Source of the DNA: Luteimonas fraxinea
GTDB taxonomy: Bacteria; Pseudomonadota; Gammaproteobacteria; Xanthomonadales; Xanthomonadaceae
Length of the DNA: 64,000 bases
Assembly: GCF_021233355.1 (NCBI RefSeq)
Contig: NZ_CP089507.1
Span: forward strand, 1,364,001-1,428,000
Direction of reading: 5' to 3'
Of this stretch, positions 18,326 through 27,850 are shown piece after piece (the first letter of the stretch is position 1; every line of letters begins with the position of its first letter). The notes under the pieces were generated by a model. It was not told the DNA's origin and made no database searches. It was given only the letters and a program-made list of their open reading frames with translations. The position numbers and the translations under genes are program-made.

Positions 18326-20413
18326 TCAGTTCTGCAGCAGCTCACCCACCAGCGCATCGGCGCCGTAGACCGACTTCAGCGATTCGATGATCGCCGCGCT
18401 GTGCACCGACACCGTGCGGTTGAGCTTGGGGTCGTACCAGAAGCTGCCGCCCAGCGAGTGGATGTTGCCGTCGAACGCGAGACCGATGACCTGCGCGTCG
18501 CGGTTGATCACCGGGCTGCCGGAGTTGCCGCCGATGATGTCGTTGGTGCTGACGAAGTTGAAACGCGTGTCCTGCGCGATGCGGCCTTCCGCATCCAGCC
18601 AGCGCTTCGGCAGCGCGTACGGCTCGGCGCCGGTGTTGCGCGCGAACACGCCGCCCATCGTCGTGAACGGCTCGATCGCCTTGCCGTTTTCTTCCCAGCC
18701 GGCGACATCGCCGTAGGACAGGCGCAATGTGAACGTCGCATCCGGATACACCGTGGTGCCGAGCTTCTCGAAGCGCACCTTGGCGATCTGCGTGGCGGCG
18801 CGCGATTCGATCGACGCCACCTCCGACTCCTGGCGCTGACGCAGCGCACGTGCCGGCGCATCGACCGCGCGGGCCAGACGGATGAAGGGATCGTCCGAGG
18901 CTTCGATCGCCGCGGCGCCGCCGCTCCACAGACGCTCGCGCTCGGCGACGTCGGCAAGCTTCGAGCCTTCGACGAGTGCCTTGGCGACCTGTGCGGGCGA
19001 CTGCGTGCCGAGCACGGACTTCACCAGCGGATCGTCGGTGCCAAGCAGTTCGCGGAACTTGGTCAGCGACCAGGTCAGCTTGGCGATCTCGAACTCGGGA
19101 TACACGGGCGCCTTGCTCAGCAGAGTCTGGCGCAGACGGCCCTGGCCGGCGTCCTGGAACTCCGGCAGACGGGCGTCGTTGGCCTTCGCGCGTTCGGTGC
19201 CGCCGCGCACCAGCGTGCGGGCGATGCCGAACAGGCGCGAGTCGAAACCACGGCCCTGCTCGAGCAGCATGTAGGGCACGGCGAGCTGACGCGCGACGAC
19301 CTGCGCGGCTTCCACTTCGTTCCAAGGCGCGGCGTCCACACCGTCGCGCAGACGCGCTTCCTCGGCGCGTTTGCCGGCGAACACCTGCGGGTCGAGCAGC
19401 GCCTGCAGCTGGCCGCGGAACACCTTGTAGCTGTTGTCGGTGAACGTGAGATCCGACTGCGCCTGACGCGTGGCTTCGTCGTCACTGCGGCCGTACTGGC
19501 CCAGCATCGCGCGGCGTTCGGCCAGCCACAGCAGGTTGTTGATCAGGCTGACGTCACGCACCGTTTCCAGCTGCGCGACGGTGAGCTGGCGCTGGGTGCG
19601 GCCCGGATGGCCGGTGACCATGACCAGTTCGCCCGGCTCGGCGCCCTGGGGGTTGAGCGTGAAGTGATGCTCGACGTTCGCCGGCTTGCCGTCCTCGTAG
19701 GCGCGCAGCAGCGCGGCGTCGAGGTTGTAGCGCGGGAAATTGAAATTGTCGGGATCGCCGCCGAAGAAGCCGACCGAATACTCGGGCGTGAACACCAGGC
19801 GCACGTCGGAATAGCGGTGGTAGCGGTAGAGATGCTGCTGGCCGCCGTTGTAGAGCTCGACCACATCGCAACGCGTCTTCGCTTCGTCATCGCCGACGCA
19901 TTCCGATTCGATGCGGCTCTTTTCGGCATTGCGCGCATCCACGTAAGCCTGGCCCTGCTTGCCGTCGGCCGCGCTGGCCAGACGCGTGCTGACGTCGGTG
20001 ATCTCCCGCAGCACGTTGAGTTCCTCGGCCGGACACTGCAGTTCCTCACCGCGCGCATCGGCGACGAAACCGTCGTTCTGCAGATCGCGCTGCGGCGAGG
20101 ACAGGCCCTGCACGCAACCGACGACGCAGTGTGCGTTCGTCAGCACGAGGCCATCAGGGGATACGAACGAGCCAGAGCAACCGCCGGCCAGGCGCACCGA
20201 GGACTGCATCGCGTGGTCCACCCACGCCTGGTCCGGCGAGAACTGGTACTGCGACTGCAGCTGGGCCTTGGGCAGATTGTCGAGCGTCCACATGCCTTCG
20301 GCGGCGAATGCGGCGGGCGCAACGGCAAAGGCGAGCAGCCCGCCGACCGTTGCGGCGAAGCGCGTGCGTGCCTGGGAGCGGGAAGGAACGGGCGTGGAAT
20401 CGGCGGACGCCAT
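18326..20413 (-). CDS. Secreted S46 dipeptidyl-peptidase (DPP7/DPP11 family)
   Basis: The 695-residue protein carries a signal peptide ending near AAFAAEG, then the S46 N-terminus EGMWTLDNLPKAQLQ. The chymotrypsin-like catalytic residues are visible: His95 in LTNAHCVVGC and the nucleophile Ser631 in IIGGNSGSPV, with an acidic residue likely in the GGDPDNFNFPRYNLD region. These enzymes remove dipeptides from peptide N-termini in the periplasm and feed peptide catabolism. DPP7 and DPP11 differ in one residue of the S1 pocket after the Ser motif. The sequence here (AFDGNIHSLGG) is not of either textbook form, so specificity is left open. ATG 20413 begins the signal peptide; an upstream ATG adds only arginine-rich sequence. 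Confidence 0.92.
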   Translation of the reverse strand: MASADSTPVPSRSQARTRFAATVGGLLAFAVAPAAFAAEGMWTLDNLPKAQLQSQYQFSPDQAWVDHAMQSSVRLAGGCSGSFVSPDGLVLTNAHCVVGCVQGLSSPQRDLQNDGFVADARGEELQCPAEELNVLREITDVSTRLASAADGKQGQAYVDARNAEKSRIESECVGDDEAKTRCDVVELYNGGQQHLYRYHRYSDVRLVFTPEYSVGFFGGDPDNFNFPRYNLDAALLRAYEDGKPANVEHHFTLNPQGAEPGELVMVTGHPGRTQRQLTVAQLETVRDVSLINNLLWLAERRAMLGQYGRSDDEATRQAQSDLTFTDNSYKVFRGQLQALLDPQVFAGKRAEEARLRDGVDAAPWNEVEAAQVVARQLAVPYMLLEQGRGFDSRLFGIARTLVRGGTERAKANDARLPEFQDAGQGRLRQTLLSKAPVYPEFEIAKLTWSLTKFRELLGTDDPLVKSVLGTQSPAQVAKALVEGSKLADVAERERLWSGGAAAIEASDDPFIRLARAVDAPARALRQRQESEVASIESRAATQIAKVRFEKLGTTVYPDATFTLRLSYGDVAGWEENGKAIEPFTTMGGVFARNTGAEPYALPKRWLDAEGRIAQDTRFNFVSTNDIIGGNSGSPVINRDAQVIGLAFDGNIHSLGGSFWYDPKLNRTVSVHSAAIIESLKSVYGADALVGELLQN

Positions 20414-20595
20414 GGAATCTCCAGTCGAGGCGGCCGCGTCGCGGCCGAAGGCCGCCCAGCGTACGCGCACGCGCGTCCACGGGCGTGGCCGGAAGGTCAT
20501 GGTCGTCGCGTCGGTTTGGTCTGCGCGCCGCGTTCACGTACGATCGGTCCGCGCGCGACACACGGAGGGCTGTCGCCAGTCTGCCGAGGAGCCCG

Positions 20596-20841
20596 ATGCA
20601 ACACCCCGACCGCCGCAAAACTGATCATCCAGACGCCGTCGCGCTCCGCGCCGGGCTCACGCCTGCGCAGACCCGCGCGATCGCGACACTCGAACAGTTC
20701 GGCTGGACCCTGCGCTTCGTGCGCCGTCCGCTGTTCCGCGACCCGGTGCCGGTGCTGTTCGAAAAGAACGGCAGCCGCTGGATCGTCGTCGACGGTGACG
20801 GCGGGCTCGACGAAAGCCAGAGCTTCGAAATCCGCGACTGA
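20596..20841 (+). CDS. Small hypothetical protein
   Basis: An 81-residue soluble protein that I do not recognise as a named family. It begins MQHPDRRKTDHPDA and has a compact core TPAQTRAIATLEQFGWTLRFVRRPLF followed by PVPVLFEKNGSRWIVVDGDG, which looks like two beta-hairpins ending in an acidic turn. A strong ribosome-binding site (GAGGA at 20586-20590) precedes the ATG. The third-position GC bias and the well-formed core argue that it is real. It is divergent from the S46 peptidase gene and followed after about 100 bases by another small gene. Confidence 0.65.
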   Translation: MQHPDRRKTDHPDAVALRAGLTPAQTRAIATLEQFGWTLRFVRRPLFRDPVPVLFEKNGSRWIVVDGDGGLDESQSFEIRD

Positions 20842-20939
20842 GGCCCTTCGGCCGGCAATGCGCGCGGTTCAGCTGAATGCGCATGACCGTCACGACCGGC
20901 TCGCTAGCATCCGGCCGTCTTCCACGACAGGAGCGGCCG

Positions 20940-21119
20940 ATGTCTTCGTTCTCCATCTACCTCGTGGGCATGGCCGTGCTGATCGGCGGACTTGCCTATG
21001 GCGCGCACCTCGCCGGCCTCGCGCCGCAATGGATCGCCGTCGGCGTCATCGTGCTGCTGGGCCTGGGCATCGTGAAGGCGGTCTCGCGCACGCGTCGCCC
21101 GGATCCGCCGTCGGCCTGA
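20940..21119 (+). CDS. Small two-helix membrane protein
   Basis: A 59-residue protein made almost entirely of two hydrophobic helices (about residues 3-24 and 29-47) with a short basic tail SRTRRPDPPSA. No family is recognised. The ATG is preceded by ACAGGAG at suitable distance. Upstream, ATGACC (20883-20888) and TAGCAT (20905-20910), 16 bases apart, may be its promoter. It is convergent with uvrD, whose stop lies 17 bases away. Confidence 0.6.
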   Translation: MSSFSIYLVGMAVLIGGLAYGAHLAGLAPQWIAVGVIVLLGLGIVKAVSRTRRPDPPSA

Positions 21120-21135
21120 TCGAAAAGCAGTAGCG

Positions 21136-23316
21136 TCAGGCCGGTTGCAGGTTCGCGTAAGCCAGCACCAGCCACTTGCTGCCGGCATCGTCGAAATTGA
21201 CCTGCACGCGTGCATGTGCGCCGTCGCCTTCGATGTCGGTCACGGTGCCGCTGCCGAACTTCACGTGGGTGACGTTCTGGCCCAGACGCACGGCCACCGA
21301 CGGCGCCAGACTCGCGTGGCCGAAATCGCGCTGGCGCTGCGGGAACGACGCGCGCGTGGCCTGCGCCTTCGGCCGCACTTCGTGCAGCAGCACCGGCGGG
21401 ATTTCGCGCAGGAAACGCGACGGCACGCCGAACATGTCCTGGCCGTGCAGACGCCGCGCTTCGGCGTAGGTCAGCACCAGCTTCTGCCGCGCGCGGGTGA
21501 TGCCCACATAGGCGAGCCGGCGCTCTTCCTCCAGGCGTCCGCTTTCCTCGGCAGTACGCGCGCTCGGGAACAGGCCTTCTTCCAGACCGACCAGGAACAC
21601 CAACGGGAATTCGAGGCCCTTGGCACTGTGCAGGGTCATCAGCTGCACGCCATCCTCGCCGGCCTGGGCCTGGCTTTCGCCGGCTTCCAGCGAGGCGTAG
21701 GCGAGGAACGCGACCATCTCGGTCAGCTGCGCGCTCTCTTCGTCGTCGCCGCGCACGAAGCGCGAGGCCACCGACACCAGTTCGTCGAGATTCTCGACCC
21801 GCGAATCCGCGCTGCCCTTCGATTCGTTGGCGTAATGCACGCGCAGGTTCGAGCGCGCCAGCACATGGTCGATCTTGTCCTTCAATGCCAACTCGGCCAG
21901 TTCGACCGACAGCTGGTCGATCAGCTGCGCGAACCCGGCCAGCGCATTGCGCGCGCGGCCGGCGAGCACGTTGCCTTGCGCGCAGCGCATCGCGGATTCC
22001 CACAACGGAATCCCGTGCGTGCGCGCCTGCTGGCGCACTTCGCCGAGCGTGCGTTCGCCGATGCCGCGCGGCGGCGTGTTGACCGCGCGCTCGAATGCCG
22101 CGTCGTCGTCGCGGTTGGCGACCAGACGCAGATAGGCCAGCGTGTCCTTGATCTCGGCGCGTTCGAAGAAGCGCACGCCGCCGTAGACGCGGTACGGCAC
22201 CTGTTCGGCGACGAGCTGTTCTTCCATCGCGCGCGACTGCGCGTTGCTGCGGTAGAGGATCGCGATGTCGCCATGCGAGCCGCCATCGCGGACCCACTGC
22301 AGCGCGCGTTCGACGACGTAACGCGCTTCGTCGATCTCGTTGTAGGCCGAATACAGATCGATCGGATCGCCTTCGCCGCTGTCGGTCCACAGCTGCTTGC
22401 CGAGGCGCTCGGGGTTGTGCGCGATCACCGCATTGGCGGCGCCGAGGATGTTGGCACTCGAGCGGTAGTTCTGTTCGAGGCGGATCGTCTCCGCGCCCGG
22501 ATAGTCGCGCAGGAAGCGCTGCACGTTTTCGACCTGGGCGCCGCGCCAGCCGTAGATCGCCTGGTCGTCGTCGCCGACCACGAACACCTTGCCGGTGTCG
22601 CCGGCGAGCACGCGCACGAAGGCGTACTGGATCGCGTTGGTGTCCTGGAATTCGTCGACCAGCAGATGGCCGAAGCGCTGCCGGTAATGCGCGAGCAACG
22701 CCGGCGTGTCGCGCAACAGCTCGTGCGCGCGCAGCAGGATCTCGGCGAAGTCGACCAGACCCGCGCGGTCGCAGCGCTCCTGGTACAGCGCATACGCCTT
22801 GCGCATGACCTCGGACCACTCGTCCGCGCCGTCCTGGATGTGCTGCGGGCGGCGGCCCTCGTCCTTCTGCGCATTGATCCACCACGCGATCTGCCGCGGC
22901 GGGAAGCGTGCGTCGTCCTGGAGCTCGAGCTGCTGCACGACGCGCTTCACCAGACGCAGCTGGTCGTCACTGTCGAGAATCTGGAAGCTCTCGGGCAGCT
23001 TCGCGTCCTGCCAGTGCAGGCGCAGCAGACGATGCGCGAGCCCGTGGAAGGTGCCGATCCACATGCCACGTGCGCCGCTGCGCAACTGCGCGTCGACGCG
23101 GTGGCGCATCTCGGCCGCGGCCTTGTTGGTGAAGGTGACGGCGAAGATGCCGTGCGCGGGCACGCCGACGACCTCGTTCAGCCACGCGATCCGGTGGGTG
23201 AGCACGCGGGTCTTGCCGCTGCCGGCGCCGGCGAGGACGAGGTAGTGGGCATCGGGCGCGGAAACAGCCTGACGCTGGGCGGCATTGAGGCCGTCGATAA
23301 GGTGTGACACATCCAT
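21136..23316 (-). CDS. uvrD: DNA helicase II (UvrD)
   Basis: This SF1A helicase has 726 residues, close to the family's usual 720. All motifs are visible: Q motif LNAAQRQAV near residue 10, Walker A AGAGSGKT at 29-36, TFTNKAAAEM, DEFQDT near 218, GDDDQAIYGWRGA, LEQNYRS, and the C-terminal LMTLHSAKGLEFP and AYVGITRARQ. A C-terminal Tudor-like tail (VKFGSGTVTDIEGDG) is present, as in UvrD proteins that bind RNA polymerase. It unwinds DNA in nucleotide-excision and mismatch repair. The start is ATG 23316. The gene is followed on the same strand side by the small membrane gene in convergent orientation. Confidence 0.96.
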   Translation of the reverse strand: MDVSHLIDGLNAAQRQAVSAPDAHYLVLAGAGSGKTRVLTHRIAWLNEVVGVPAHGIFAVTFTNKAAAEMRHRVDAQLRSGARGMWIGTFHGLAHRLLRLHWQDAKLPESFQILDSDDQLRLVKRVVQQLELQDDARFPPRQIAWWINAQKDEGRRPQHIQDGADEWSEVMRKAYALYQERCDRAGLVDFAEILLRAHELLRDTPALLAHYRQRFGHLLVDEFQDTNAIQYAFVRVLAGDTGKVFVVGDDDQAIYGWRGAQVENVQRFLRDYPGAETIRLEQNYRSSANILGAANAVIAHNPERLGKQLWTDSGEGDPIDLYSAYNEIDEARYVVERALQWVRDGGSHGDIAILYRSNAQSRAMEEQLVAEQVPYRVYGGVRFFERAEIKDTLAYLRLVANRDDDAAFERAVNTPPRGIGERTLGEVRQQARTHGIPLWESAMRCAQGNVLAGRARNALAGFAQLIDQLSVELAELALKDKIDHVLARSNLRVHYANESKGSADSRVENLDELVSVASRFVRGDDEESAQLTEMVAFLAYASLEAGESQAQAGEDGVQLMTLHSAKGLEFPLVFLVGLEEGLFPSARTAEESGRLEEERRLAYVGITRARQKLVLTYAEARRLHGQDMFGVPSRFLREIPPVLLHEVRPKAQATRASFPQRQRDFGHASLAPSVAVRLGQNVTHVKFGSGTVTDIEGDGAHARVQVNFDDAGSKWLVLAYANLQPA

Positions 23317-23358
23317 CGCCGCATTCTACGCGGTCGCCGTCGCCGGCCCTGCGACGGA

Positions 23359-26300
23359 TCAGGCGCCGCCGGGGCGGTTGAGCAAGGCCAGCGCGTCCTC
23401 GAACGGCACCGGGCGGGCGAACAGATAGCCCTGCAGCTCCTCGCAGCCGTGCGCGGCCAGCCAGTTCCACTGCAGGTCGGTCTCCACGCCCTCGGCCGTG
23501 GTGCACAGGCCCAGCCGCTGCGCCATGCGGATGATCGCGTCGCAGATTGCTTCGTCGTCCGGATCGCGGCCGAGATCCTGCACGAAAGAGCGGTCCAGCT
23601 TCACCCGGTGCAGCGGCAGGCGCTTGAGATAGGCGAGGCTGGAATAGCCGGTGCCGAAGTCGTCGATCGCGATGCACACGCCGGCGTCGCGCAGCGTCGC
23701 CATGTCGCGGATCACGTTGTCCGGGCTCGCCATGACCACGCTTTCGGTGAGCTCGAGTTCGAGGATACCGGCCGGCAGCTGGAAGTCGCGCAGCACCGAC
23801 AGCACATCGTCGACCAGTCCCTGCTGGAACTGCGCGGCCGACACGTTGACCGCAAGCCGCAGATGGCCCCAACCGTGCGCCACGAGGATCCGGTGATGGC
23901 GCGCGGCCTCGCGCAACACCCAGCGCCCGATCGGCACGATCAGCCCGCTGTCCTCGCAGACGGCGATGAACGCGTCGGGCGTCAGCAGGCCGCGTTCGGG
24001 ATGCTGCCAGCGCAGCAGCGCTTCCATGCCGACCGGCCGGCGCTGCTGGTCGAACTGCAGCTGGAACGCGAGCGCGAACTGGTCGGTCTGCAACGCGTCG
24101 CGCAGCTGCGACACCAGGGCGAGGCGTTCGCTGGCCTGGGTACCGAACTCGTCGCGATACGCGACGACGCAGTTCCGGCCCTGCTGCTTGGCCTGGTACA
24201 TCGCCTGGTCGGCGTGGCGCAGCAGCAGCGCCGGATCGTCGCCGTCGCCGGGATGACGGCAGTAGCCGATGCTGGGCGTGATCTGCAGCGACGCCGCGCC
24301 GATCTCCATCGGCTGCGACAGCGCTGCGAATACGCGCTCGGTCGCGCGGGCGACGGCATCGCGGTCGGCGGCGTTCACCACCAGCACGAACTCGTCGCCG
24401 CCGAAGCGGCCGACCGTGTCTCCGGGCTGCAACGTCGCACGCAGGCGACGGCCCACGGTGCGCAGCACTTCGTCGCCACTCGCATGACCGAGGCTGTCGT
24501 TGATGAGTTTGAAATCGTCGAGATCGACGAACACCAGGCCGACGCAGCTGTCGCCGGCATCGGCGCGGGCCACGGCCTTGGCCAGACATGCCATCACCAG
24601 CTCGCGGTTCGGCAGCCCGGTGAGTTCGTCGTGGGTGGCGCGATGTGCGAGCGCGTCTTCCGCGCGGCGACGCTCGGTGATGTCGTTGAGGATGCCGACG
24701 AAATGCGTGAGCGCGCCGTCCTGGTCGCGCACCGGCGCCATGCGCAGTTCGTTCCAGAACGGCGAGCCGTCGCGCCGGTAATTGCGCAGCTGCACGCGGA
24801 CCTCGCGTGCCTGTTCGATGGCCTCGCGGATCGCAGGCAGCGCGGGCTGGTCGCGTTCGTCGCCCTGCAGGAAACGGCAATTGCGTCCGATGCTGTCCTC
24901 GGCCGCGTAACCGGTGATGCGCGAGAACGCCGGATTCACGTACACGATCGGCTGATCGTCCGCGCAGGCATCGGCAATGATGATGCCGTTCTCGGTGGCT
25001 TCCACCGCGCGGCGCAACAGACGCAGATCCGATTCGTCGCGCAAGCGGCGGGTGACATCGAGCATGCCGCCCACAGCACGCACGGGTTGGCCGTCGGCGT
25101 CGCGCAGGATCGTACCGCGGTCCTCGACGTACGCGTAGTCCCCGTTCTCGCAGCGCAGGCGGTACTGCGCGTGCCATTCGGTCGCGCCGGTCGACAGTGC
25201 GGCGTCCAGATCGCGCCCGACACGCGCCTCGTCGTCGGGATGCAGCAGCGCCGACCACTGGTCGATCGTCGCCGCATGCGTGCGCCAGTCCCAGCCGTAC
25301 TGCGCGGTGAAGCCCTCGTTCCACCACAGGCGGCCGGTGGCGATGTCCCAGTCCCAGATCGCATCGCTGGTGGCGCGCGCGACCATCTGGAAGCGCGCTT
25401 CGCTGCGTTCGCGTTCGGCTTCGACGCGCTCGCGGTCGCTGGTGTCGAGTACCAGCACCAAGCGCGCGGGGCGGCCGAGGAACTGCAGGCTGCTCGAATA
25501 GACCGTCACCGCGAATGTGCTGCCGTCGCGGCGCCGGTGACGGAAGCGGCGGCCGATGTGCGGCGCGGGGTCACGGGCGACTTCGCGCCGCACGGCGTCG
25601 CCATCCATGTCGACGACGATCGCATCCGCAGTGAGCTCGAGGAACCGTTCGAGCGCATACCCGTATTCGGCGATGGCGGCTTCGTTGACGGCGAGCAGCT
25701 GCAGCGTGTCGCGGTCGTAGACCAGTGACGGCAGCGGGTGGCGCTCGTAGAGATAGCGGTACTGCGCTTCGACATCGCGCATGCGCGCGGTGAGGTCGGT
25801 GATGGCACCCGCCGAACGCGCGATGTCGGCGCTCAAGGCGCGTTCGCGACGTGCGCCGACCACCAGCATGCGCAGACCGAACAGCCACGTGAGCAACAGC
25901 AGCCCGGCACCGGTGGCGAGCGCAGCCACGAACGTCCACCAGCCTGCGAGCAGGTCGTCGCGCCCCACGCCGACCGTCGCGATCAGCGGATAACGCGACA
26001 GGGCGTGGAAGCCGATCAGACGCCGCGTGCCGTCGAGATCGCTGCGCCCTTCGAGTAACCCGGCTTCATGCAGGTTGACGCCCTGCGTGAACAGCATCGA
26101 CTCGCCCACATCGGTGCCGACGTAGGCATCGTCCGGATCGGAACGCGTGACGATCTGGCCGTTGCGGTGCACGAAGGTCGCGGTGCCACTGCGGCCGAGA
26201 TCGAGCTCGCGCAGCAGCGCATGCAGCGAGGTCACCCGCAGATGGCCCAGCAGCCAGCGCGGCGATCCATCGGGCGCGTCAGAGACGGCCAGCGCGAGCG

Positions 26301-26766
26301 GCAGCACCCAGCCCTTGCCATCAACCGCCGGCAACGGATCACCGGCCTGCAGACGCGTGCCGTCCGGACCTTCTGGCGTCGCGAAGTCGGGCCGCGCATC
26401 GACCAGAGCGAGATCCTGTAGGTCCGGGTGACGCGACAGCACACCCTGCACGGTTGCGTCGACCAGGGCGCCGCTCGCGTCGGGCCCGCGCTGCCGGATC
26501 GCGTCCAGGTCGGCGCCGATGCCGGTGAAGGCCCGATCGAGGTTGCCGAGGGTCAGCTCGAGGTTGCGCGCGAGCCCAGCCGACATGTCGCGCACATAGC
26601 GCTCGCCGGCGTCCTGGCGCACGCGCAGATCATTCCAGGCCACGACCAAGGCCGCGGCGCAGACGCTGGCCACCAGCAGCCCACCGATCAGCAGCGCACG
26701 ATTGCGCCGACGCCGCGCGCGCGCGACGTTCGATCGATCCTGTTCGCTGGCCCCTCCGTCCTGCAT
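23359..26766 (-). CDS. Membrane CACHE-PAS-GGDEF-EAL signalling protein
   Basis: From ATG 26766 the protein has 1,135 residues. A membrane helix (about 22-44) precedes a periplasmic CACHE-like sensor (about 55-270) and a second helix (about 272-300). Three PAS segments follow, the last with the typical PAC sequence VGILNDITERRRAE. A diguanylate cyclase domain has an intact RFGGDEF near residue 786, and a phosphodiesterase domain carries EALLRW near 913 and later the DDFGTGYSSL loop. Both catalytic halves keep their signature residues, so it could make or degrade cyclic-di-GMP; which activity dominates is unknown. A GTG at 26790 would add eight residues. The gene is monocistronic or followed by uvrD 42 bases downstream. 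Confidence 0.93.
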   Translation of the reverse strand: MQDGGASEQDRSNVARARRRRNRALLIGGLLVASVCAAALVVAWNDLRVRQDAGERYVRDMSAGLARNLELTLGNLDRAFTGIGADLDAIRQRGPDASGALVDATVQGVLSRHPDLQDLALVDARPDFATPEGPDGTRLQAGDPLPAVDGKGWVLPLALAVSDAPDGSPRWLLGHLRVTSLHALLRELDLGRSGTATFVHRNGQIVTRSDPDDAYVGTDVGESMLFTQGVNLHEAGLLEGRSDLDGTRRLIGFHALSRYPLIATVGVGRDDLLAGWWTFVAALATGAGLLLLTWLFGLRMLVVGARRERALSADIARSAGAITDLTARMRDVEAQYRYLYERHPLPSLVYDRDTLQLLAVNEAAIAEYGYALERFLELTADAIVVDMDGDAVRREVARDPAPHIGRRFRHRRRDGSTFAVTVYSSSLQFLGRPARLVLVLDTSDRERVEAERERSEARFQMVARATSDAIWDWDIATGRLWWNEGFTAQYGWDWRTHAATIDQWSALLHPDDEARVGRDLDAALSTGATEWHAQYRLRCENGDYAYVEDRGTILRDADGQPVRAVGGMLDVTRRLRDESDLRLLRRAVEATENGIIIADACADDQPIVYVNPAFSRITGYAAEDSIGRNCRFLQGDERDQPALPAIREAIEQAREVRVQLRNYRRDGSPFWNELRMAPVRDQDGALTHFVGILNDITERRRAEDALAHRATHDELTGLPNRELVMACLAKAVARADAGDSCVGLVFVDLDDFKLINDSLGHASGDEVLRTVGRRLRATLQPGDTVGRFGGDEFVLVVNAADRDAVARATERVFAALSQPMEIGAASLQITPSIGYCRHPGDGDDPALLLRHADQAMYQAKQQGRNCVVAYRDEFGTQASERLALVSQLRDALQTDQFALAFQLQFDQQRRPVGMEALLRWQHPERGLLTPDAFIAVCEDSGLIVPIGRWVLREAARHHRILVAHGWGHLRLAVNVSAAQFQQGLVDDVLSVLRDFQLPAGILELELTESVVMASPDNVIRDMATLRDAGVCIAIDDFGTGYSSLAYLKRLPLHRVKLDRSFVQDLGRDPDDEAICDAIIRMAQRLGLCTTAEGVETDLQWNWLAAHGCEELQGYLFARPVPFEDALALLNRPGGA

Positions 26767-26833
26767 CGCAGCCCGACGTCCCCGTGTCACGGCGTCATCG
26801 ATGCTGCCACAGATGACCGGTCGGGCGCGGCGC

Positions 26834-27484
26834 TCAGTGCGTGACGTGCTCGCGCTTGGCGGTGCTGTTGGTCATCAGCCGGTCGGTGTAGGCGATACCG
26901 ATCGCCGACAGGATGAAACCGCCGTGGATGATCGTCTGCCACATCACGCCGGCCTGGGTGACCTTGGTGCAGGCCGGCGCGGCCAGCGACAGGCCCGCGG
27001 CGAGCGCCTGGGCATGCACGGTGGCGGCCGTGATGAAGTCAGCCGAACCGCAGACCGGTAGGCCGACTTCGCCGGCAGCGATGAAGGTTTTGAGCAAGTG
27101 GATGGAGGAGATGCCGATGATCGCCATCGCCAGCTTGACCTTGAGCACGCTCGCATTGACGTGGCTCAGCCACTCCGGCTGGTCCGGGTGGTTCTGCAGG
27201 CCCAGACGCGAAACGAAGGTCTCGTAGCCGCCGACGATCACCATCACCAGCAGGTTGGAGATCATCACCACGTCGATCAGGCCCAGCACCAGCAGCATGA
27301 TTCCCTGCTCGGTCAGGGTATTGGCGTCGGTCACCAGGTGGGTCAATTCCTTGAGGAACAGGAACACGTAGACGCACTGCGCGACGATCAGGCCCAGGTA
27401 CAGCGGGAGCTGCAGCCAACGCGATCCGAAGATGACGTAGGTGAGCGGATTCATGCGCGTCGGCGCGGCGGGCTGGATCGACAT
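26834..27484 (-). CDS. yqhA: UPF0114 (YqhA-like) membrane protein
   Basis: The 216-residue protein fits the UPF0114/YqhA family: basic start, a first helix LPLYLGLIVAQCVYVFLFL, the conserved block IDVVMISNLLVMVIVGGYETFVS, and a third helix around VKLAMAIIGISSIHLLKTFI. It is somewhat longer than E. coli YqhA because of an insertion rich in Ala and Ser (about residues 135-175) before the last helix. The family is inner-membrane and of unknown role. The start MSIQPAAPTRMNPLTYVIFG at 27484 or the Met eleven codons later are both possible. It shares orientation with the GGDEF-EAL gene (stop to start 44-67 bases). Confidence 0.85.
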   Translation of the reverse strand: MSIQPAAPTRMNPLTYVIFGSRWLQLPLYLGLIVAQCVYVFLFLKELTHLVTDANTLTEQGIMLLVLGLIDVVMISNLLVMVIVGGYETFVSRLGLQNHPDQPEWLSHVNASVLKVKLAMAIIGISSIHLLKTFIAAGEVGLPVCGSADFITAATVHAQALAAGLSLAAPACTKVTQAGVMWQTIIHGGFILSAIGIAYTDRLMTNSTAKREHVTH

Positions 27485-27850
27485 GGCGGGCGTGTGGCCG
27501 GGGGTGGGGTGCGCGGAGCGTAGCGAGGGCCCATGACTTTGCCAATCGCCTGATCTGGCGGTTCGCGCAAGCGGTCGAACGCCGTCATGACGCGCTTCGT
27601 CGGGATTGCTGCAGCGCAGCGCTACAGCGCGATTTCGAGTACACGAGCCCGCTCAACGCGGGCGCCGACCTGGACGCGTCCCTCGCACGATTGACAGCGT
27701 TGTCATGCGCTGGGTACAACGCATCCCGCGGTGCCGTCCGGCAGCGCGTCCGGATCTGGGAGGGTCAGGAATGTCGTCGACGCGCCTGGCGCGAACGGCG
27801 GACGCGGCCTCTGCCGCGCCGCCCGCTCAACGGTGGACCGCCATCCGCGC
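27485..27850. other. 366-base intergenic region with an orphan promoter
   Basis: No convincing gene fills this stretch between the start of the yqhA-like gene and the stop of GH92. It does contain a near-consensus plus-strand promoter overlapped by the lacI2-type operator (27691-27720) and a strong GGGAGGG ribosome-binding sequence before an ATG at 27771. Nothing recognisable lies between 27485 and 27690. Confidence 0.6.
27691..27720 (+). promoter_or_regulatory. Orphan promoter with TTGACAGCGTTGTCAT operator
   Basis: TTGACA (27691-27696), an 18-base spacer and TACAAC (27715-27720) form a good sigma-70-type promoter. The -35 box is the left half of the palindrome TGACAGCGTTGTCA (27692-27705), the same element as at the TonB receptor and between lacI2 and GH3. 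It drives no recognisable gene: the downstream frame of 67 codons runs into the antisense 3' end of GH92. Confidence 0.6.

Noticed and set aside
21145..23307. Open frame of 720 codons antisense to uvrD
   Set aside because: Exactly mirrors uvrD, no known domain, no ribosome-binding site.
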